Assembly: GCF_026230105.1 (NCBI RefSeq)
Contig: NC_079485.1
Location: forward strand, 30,733,572 to 30,797,571
DNA length: 64,000 bases
Source of the DNA: Diorhabda sublineata
Taxonomy: Eukaryota; Arthropoda; Insecta; Coleoptera; Chrysomelidae
Direction of reading: 5' to 3'
Part shown: positions 59,541 to 64,000 of the stretch, piece by piece
Layout: the number at the start of each line of letters is the position of its first letter
Position numbering within the stretch: the stretch's first letter is position 1
Notes under the pieces: generated by a model
What the model saw: the letters and a program-made list of their open reading frames with translations, nothing else
Database searches by the model: none
What the model was told of the DNA's origin: nothing
Position numbers and translations under genes: made by a program

Positions 59541-60290
59541 AGTTTTCACTCCCCTTTTATTACTTGTTTTTCTCTTTGTTCCTTCTTCCTGTGCTGCTTT
59601 TTTTTGAACAATTTTTCCTTGGTCTCTCTTTTCTTCTATTCTTATGTTTTTTGTTTTTTTTTTTACTTCGTGGTGGTCTTCTCTTTATGTGCCTTTACCA
59701 CTAACTATGTTTACTATTGGTTCCAGTTTGAGTATTTCTACAATTATCTCATTTCATATCCTGTCCATATTCATTTCTCTGTTATTTTTTTAGTTGTTTT
59801 ATCTCTTTTGGTACTATGTCTAAAGTAGGTACTTATCGTTTTCAAATCCGCTCTCTCATGTATATTATTCCTTATTCTATGAAAACCATTGCCAGTTTTT
59901 TAAATGTAGTCATTTTATCTATTATTTGTCATTTCATTTTAAGATTTTCTTGGTTTACTACCATCATTCCGCATTTATTAATATTTGCTTCTATTGCCAG
60001 GTCTTATGTTGTCTTTGTATATATCTACGCTTTCATCGAAGTTGTTAAATGTATCTACTATTATTACTATATCGTCGGCATATACTTATAGTCAATTACC
60101 CAATTTATGGCCCTTTTTTTTATCATAATACTAGTTTGAACAGAAGTTTACTAAGATCCTTCCATTTCCATCCTACCCATTCATATATTGCTTCTGTTAT
60201 TTCTATTATGATTCGGGGGAATCCTATTTTTATGTCTATTGAGTCGAATGTTGCGTTTAAATCGATAATTTTGTTTTCTAATTAATAATA
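59541..60290 (-). mobile_element. Non-LTR reverse transcriptase remnant
   Basis: In shifted frames the minus strand gives IDLNATFDSIDIKI near 60265-60220 (the DxxxAFDSI motif, first catalytic Asp), KIGFPRIIIEITEAIYEWVG, then VYADDIVIIVDTFNNFDESV near 60085-60025, which keeps an intact YADD catalytic loop. A Lys/Arg-rich stretch follows down to about 59550. The spacing between motifs is shorter than in intact elements, so part of the palm is deleted. CR1/RTE-like is more likely than Jockey, but the clade is not certain. Confidence 0.7.
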
Positions 60291-60802
60291 AAAAAATGAA
60301 TCGGGTTATGGTGTGTAGCAAAGAAGAGTTTACTAGGAATAGCGTTTGTGTCCAGATACAAATCCGCCGATCTTTTGCGCCGAATCCGAACTGTCACGAA
60401 CTGTTTTTGGTTACTGTAGAAACGAATCTATTAATGCCTTAATTCGGGCTACATTTACAAGCAAAACGTTTTACCATTGCCATTGAAAAATATTCAATAA
60501 GTGTTTATTTAACACTAGTGGCGAAACGTTTATGTACACAAACTTTCTAAACAGAGAGAATGATCTATAAAATTTTATAAGGATTTAGCTTTAAATTAAC
60601 GTTGTTGCCGGAATTCTCAAAAATGCTAATAACTGTAAAATATCAATTATTTAGGTTTTATAAATATTTATGAATAGAAAATATATATTATTACGCCTTT
60701 TATTCTATTCAAGATACTTTGAAAAATGAAGTTTACTCAGGATATTTACGAGATTTTGTTATATTTAAATTTGTTTATTTTAATATTTTTCAATTGTTTC
60801 AG
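60291..60802. other. End of first coding intron, nothing recognised
   Basis: AT-rich, ending in a pyrimidine tract and acceptor before the second coding exon. Confidence 0.45.
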
Positions 60803-60917
60803 GCTGAATATAACGCGGCTGATGTTATAGTAATGACCGTTATTAGATGTTTAGCAGTGTTGTATTCTTATTATCAGTTTTGCAAATTACAGAAATTGGG
60901 TTCAAAATATATACTGG
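60803..60917 (+). CDS. Hmgcr: HMG-CoA reductase, second coding exon
   Basis: This exon encodes residues 56-93 plus the first base of codon 94. It starts after ttgtttcag and ends before gtgagt (phase 0 in, phase 1 out). It holds the second membrane helix, DVIVMTVIRCLAVLYSYYQF, and the conserved LGSKYIL segment that opens the sterol-sensing domain. The Insig-binding YIYF tetrapeptide of mammalian helix 2 is YSYY here (residues 76-79). The lysine corresponding to human K89, a ubiquitination site, is kept as K90. The 22-kb intron separating it from the previous exon is filled with transposon remains. Assignment is firm because the joined reading frame follows the family without a gap. Confidence 0.95.
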
Positions 60918-61679
60918 GTGAGTAGATATTTATATAAACTTTACTAGCGACCAGTGCTAAAAAATTTATTACATATTTATTGCTAACTTATTCACCAGTA
61001 AATTTAAAAATTATGTAAATCATAATAATTCCACACATATTTCCTTCACGAACAATATATTGTTTGTTTTAGAATTTTTATTACGATGTTACGATAGACA
61101 AAATGCTTTTTGTTAGTGTAGAACACACACTATAATAAAGTATTCATTGAATCCCTTATAAGTGGTGCTTGCTAAACATTGTTATACATAATATCTATGA
61201 AGAAAGTTGAGTGAAATTACTCAATGTCATGGTTTCTAGGTAACACTGGAGAAAGTAAATGGATATTATTCTAATCATTACTCTTACATATTATTCATAT
61301 ACAACAACGTAATCTCCGAGCGTAATTTTCACTACTACCAAAAAGTATAACTTTATTATTGACTTTTGTTATTAATACCTCATTTTCTGTATACTTTCAA
61401 CGACCCCCTGTATAATCGAGTTACAATTTATCCACCAAAACATTATTACAGAAGTTTTATAAATGAATTTTTCACATTAAGAAATAGTTTTCCTCAACCA
61501 ACCATTATTTGGAGACTTATTTTCAATCACAACTTTTACAGCGCCCCCTACTTTTCTTTTGCATGTAATAATAAACTACGACGTATATTGTATAAAATTT
61601 TGATCCTAATCCCATTAGTACGGCTGTTAGAGCCGTCCTAAACTTACATATATAAAACAGCACAGCAGACCTTATAGGC

Positions 61680-62090
61680 GGATCGATGGCTTGAAGTCTC
61701 TACTGCTTTTCTCCAACTCCTTTTGTTCACGGCTGCATTGCACCAGTTCGCTATCAATAACTTCTGTAGTCAGCCTTACATGCATCCACGTGGACTCCCT
61801 CTTCTTCTTTTTGCGCCTTCTCCCCTTGCTGAAGCTCTTTCCACCCTCCTGTTTTCTTCCATTCTGGCTATACCCCAACCAACGCCCTTACTATATAGCC
61901 GATCTCTTTCTGACCTTTTAATGTCTGCATTCCTTTCATTCATCTTGTTCCACTCGTATCCCTCCAAAAATTTTCTCAACACTCCTCTCTACCATGCATT
62001 TAGCCTGTTTTCGGTTTTGTTTAATGTCATTTTCACCACTTGTATCAATTTCTTATGTATTCCAAGTTTTGCTCAGGACTTTAAAATAAA
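61680..62090 (-). mobile_element. Possible non-LTR retrotransposon scrap
   Basis: The minus strand gives GIHKKLIQVVKMTLNKTENR near 62070-62010 (resembles the GIxEKLVxLVKMxLxxTxxKV segment between reverse transcriptase motifs). It then gives NERNADIKRSERDRLYSKGV near 61955-61895, like the tail region of some CR1-type ORF2 proteins. The overlapping plus-strand frame of 135 codons is probably antisense. It is GC-richer than its surroundings. Family call is tentative. Confidence 0.45.
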
Positions 62091-62368
62091 ACTTTATTAC
62101 AAATGTGTCAAAAGTACAGATAATAGATAAATTTAATGAAATTTGACAATGTCGTTGGGCTTCATCATCATGTCCGGCGATTGGGAATAATATCTACGGC
62201 CTTAGCTGTATCCCTTACCTATGATAAGAAAAAGAAAGTTGATTACAATTCCAAAAGTTGTTTGCATTTTTCTTTTCACCCCTTTCGCGGCGGTGATCGA
62301 ACTAAAGTCAAGGTAGGCAGATAACGTATTAACAATTCCCAAAACCACCACAATTTCAGTCCTCCAGA

Positions 62369-62695
62369 GGAAATTTTTTCCTATATCAGGACCATATCTG
62401 AAATATCCTCAACCCACATGAATATGTTCCCATCCGATTCACAATGCAACCAACGAACCAGGCTCCCTCTCGTCGGTGTTATGGGTTTTCTGCGGTTTTT
62501 CTAGTGAGCTCTTTCATCAGCCCAATAGCCGACGACAGGGAATCAGCTGTACCTACCCGCCGTACTCAATACACCCCAAATTTATTTTCAAGAGCGGTAA
62601 AGAGTGAGCGAGCGCATACCAAAGAAAACCATCTTAACACCATATAATTATCCCAATCGTAGCACTGCAAAGGAATTTTTTTCCTATATCAGGAC
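62369..62695. repeat. 279-bp insert between 24-bp direct repeats
   Basis: ggaaattttttcctatatca followed by ggac at 62369-62392 recurs with one change at 62672-62695. The intervening 279 bp are GC-richer than the flanks and have no recognised coding or RNA polymerase III promoter motif. The arrangement looks like a retroposed sequence with a target duplication, but a partial tandem duplication is equally possible. Confidence 0.5.
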
Positions 62696-63420
62696 TATTG
62701 AAGAAAGTCTCAATTGATTGATGTCAGAAATAAATCGATATCTTGAATTGTTTCGGAAATATTGAATTTTTCATATAAGTATGTCAAGTCTATTTTTAAT
62801 TTCTGGATTTTTTCGAAAATATGTATTTTTATCCGAAAAATCCAAAAAACATGTTTATTTCAGGATAAACTGTTTAATTTCACGGAAAATCCAATTTTTG
62901 TATCAAAAAATCCCTACAGAAATTCAGCAGAATCTGAAACAAGATGATTTTATAGTTCCAGAGCTTTATGTTATATAATTTTCTTTTTGTGATCACAAAA
63001 GGACTGTTGTATTTTTTCTATGATAGTATCAACGTTCCCCTTCCTATTTACTTGTATTACAACGTTGCTACTTCATATCTGTAGGAATTATAAATTTATA
63101 TAGTGTTATTTTTAAAAAAAAATTACTCCAAATTTAACCCTGTATATATCTCACAAATATGAAACTGAAATAATCCATTACAAACAGTCATTTAGACATA
63201 TGTTTTCTGAATTGATTCATGTCAAAAATAAATCAATATCTCGAAAGGTTTCGGTATTATAAAATTTTTTATATCGAACAATCAACCCCGCAAGCAGCAC
63301 CTACAATATTTTTTATGCTTTTAGTAATTTTTAAATAAAATTTTAATATTTTCATCGATTATTTAGGTCCGCAAAATAATCATAATATATTAGAAGAAAA
63401 AAAAATTATCTTTGTTTCAG

Positions 63421-63508
63421 GAATAGCGGGGTTATTCACAGTATGTTCTAGTTTTATATTCACTTCAACAGTATTAAAAATTCTTCGTATCAATGTTGCC
63501 GATCTTAA
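63421..63508 (+). CDS. Hmgcr: HMG-CoA reductase, third coding exon
   Basis: This exon encodes residues 94-122 plus two bases of codon 123. It follows tttgtttcag and precedes gtaagt (phase 1 in, phase 2 out). The product, starting GIAGLFTVCSSFIFTSTVLK, is the third membrane helix of the sterol-sensing domain and matches the GIAGLFTxxSSFxFST segment of animal reductases. The loop after the helix (ILRINVADLK) is variable in the family. It is joined to the next exon by a very short intron of 56 bp. Confidence 0.95.
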
Positions 63509-63564
63509 GTAAGTTATAAAAATAAGAAAAATTTTGGATATATAATGAAAAAATTTATTTCTAG
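63509..63564 (+). other. Third coding intron of Hmgcr (56 bp)
   Basis: A minimal-length intron, gtaagt to tttctag, required to join the GIAGLF exon to the DALFFFLLLIDL exon in frame. Its size contrasts with the 22-kb first coding intron. Confidence 0.9.
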
Positions 63565-63755
63565 AGATGCATTATTCTTTTTCTTACTACTAATTGACTT
63601 ATCCAAAGCAGCCATGCTAGCACAATTTGCTTTGACCGCTTCAAATCAAAACGAAGTAAAAACAAACATTGCGAAAGGAATGGCACTTTTAGGACCTACT
63701 ATTACTTTGGATACTATAGTTGAAACGTTGGTAATTGGTGTTGGAACGTTGTCTG
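63565..63755 (+). CDS. Hmgcr: HMG-CoA reductase, fourth coding exon (gene continues past the edge)
   Basis: This exon encodes the last base of codon 123 through residue 186 plus one base of codon 187. It follows atttctag and precedes gtaatt (phase 2 in, phase 1 out). It contains two further sterol-sensing-domain helices: ALFFFLLLIDLSKAAMLAQF, and a segment with the conserved GMALLGPTITLDTIVETLVI core ending GVGTLSG. These match mammalian FFLLLIDLSRAxxLAxFAL and GMAILGPTxTLDxLVExLVIGVGTMSG. The catalytic domain and the rest of the membrane region must be encoded to the right of the window. Reading on past the donor gives a stop at 63794, so the intron must be removed. Confidence 0.95.
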
Positions 63756-63889
63756 GTAATTATTTACTTATATTATTATCAAAAATTTCAATGTAGTAGC
63801 TGATTGAGATTCACCAAATGTAAACGAGTTGAAACTGTTGTTCACCAGCTAATTCTCTCGAACCGTTTCATGCAACATTTACAGTGAAG

Positions 63890-64000
63890 AAGCTGCAAGG
63901 GAAATGCTTTAAAGAATACCTAGAAGATCGGTTCAAATCGGTTGTCATTCCGAGAAACATCGATGCTTTGCGCAACATTATTAAAGAAGATTGGCATGTG
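63890..64000 (+). mobile_element. mariner N-terminal fragment, cut by window edge
   Basis: The plus strand ends with EYLEDRFKSVVIPRNIDALR followed by NIIKEDWHV, matching the mariner helix-turn-helix region (GRPKSVVVPENIDAVRxLIxxDRHV). Closest within the window to the N-terminal trace of copy A at 9.4 kb. It lies in the fourth coding intron of Hmgcr, in the same orientation. Confidence 0.8.

Larger units (their letters stand above)
38831..60802 (+). other. First coding intron of Hmgcr (about 22 kb)
   Basis: Bounded by gtaagta on the left and ttgtttcag on the right. It contains at least a dozen transposon remnants listed separately: RNase H fragment, mariner copies at 40.6, 44.1, 46.4, 49.7 and 56.7 kb, Tc1 copies at 47.6 and 55.0 kb, a Tigger derivative, a long foldback and a reverse transcriptase remnant. 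No host coding exon is recognisable inside it. Repeat insertion probably explains much of its length. Confidence 0.85.
60918..63420 (+). other. Second coding intron of Hmgcr (about 2.5 kb)
   Basis: Starts gtgagt and ends tttgtttcag. It holds a non-LTR remnant at 61.7-62.1 kb and a possible retroposed insert between direct repeats at 62.4-62.7 kb. Nothing recognisable is seen at 60918-61680 or 62700-63420 apart from AT-rich sequence. Confidence 0.85.

Noticed and set aside
61723..62130. 135-codon plus-strand frame
   Set aside because: Composition is Leu/Ser/Phe-rich without a motif, and the minus strand has retrotransposon-like sequence over the same interval.
1..64000. tRNA, rRNA, CRISPR arrays, bacterial-type promoters or endogenous viral genes
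   Set aside because: Read for, but nothing met a reasonable standard; the genomic context is eukaryotic and repeat-rich.

Overview
The window looks like AT-rich insect nuclear DNA, most likely from a beetle. This rests on one recognisable host gene whose protein is insect-like, long introns, and a dense mix of decayed arthropod transposons (several mariner lineages, Tc1, Merlin, PIF/Harbinger, ZBED-type hAT, pogo/Tigger, Jockey/I-group and other non-LTR retrotransposons). I see no bacterial-style operon, rRNA, tRNA, CRISPR array or viral gene. The beetle assignment is inference; the insect assignment is firm.

Host gene. The only host protein-coding gene I can support is the 5' part of HMG-CoA reductase (Hmgcr, + strand), the rate-limiting enzyme of the mevalonate and juvenile-hormone precursor pathway. 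Four coding exons are visible: 38666-38830 (with 12 nt of 5' UTR from 38654), 60803-60917, 63421-63508 and 63565-63755. Together they give 186 codons plus one base, covering the first membrane helices and much of the sterol-sensing domain; the catalytic domain lies beyond the right edge. The first coding intron is about 22 kb, the next about 2.5 kb and the third only 56 bp. An acceptor site lies 12 nt upstream of the ATG, so at least one noncoding 5' exon and the promoter must lie further left; I cannot place them.

Layout. 1-38.6 kb is 5' flank or 5'-UTR intron filled with repeats: an unclassified repeat pair (0.4 and 3.8 kb), a short-inverted-repeat element (6.1 kb), a 702-bp mariner with intact ends (8.9 kb), retrotransposon RNase H and mariner scraps (9.9-10.6 kb), a Tc3-like scrap (12 kb), a mariner (13.8 kb), reverse transcriptase and RNase H pieces (15.7-19.9 kb), a Tc1 scrap (20 kb), a nested stack of DNA transposons (20.9-25.4 kb), a deleted mariner (26.1 kb), a Merlin transposase (29.3 kb), retrotransposon 3' ends (32.8 kb), a 155-bp tandem array (34.7 kb) and a mariner scrap (36.2 kb). 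38.8-60.8 kb (first coding intron) holds further RNase H, mariner, Tc1 and Tigger copies, a long foldback element and a reverse transcriptase remnant. 61-64 kb holds the remaining exons, a retrotransposon scrap and the start of another mariner.

Most interesting structures: a PIF/Harbinger element inside a hAT transposase gene, where removing the insert restores the hAT reading frame; two mariner copies sharing the same internal deletion and two others sharing the same nonsense codon; a roughly 600-bp intronic hairpin; and a YSYY tetrapeptide in HMG-CoA reductase where mammals have the Insig-binding YIYF.
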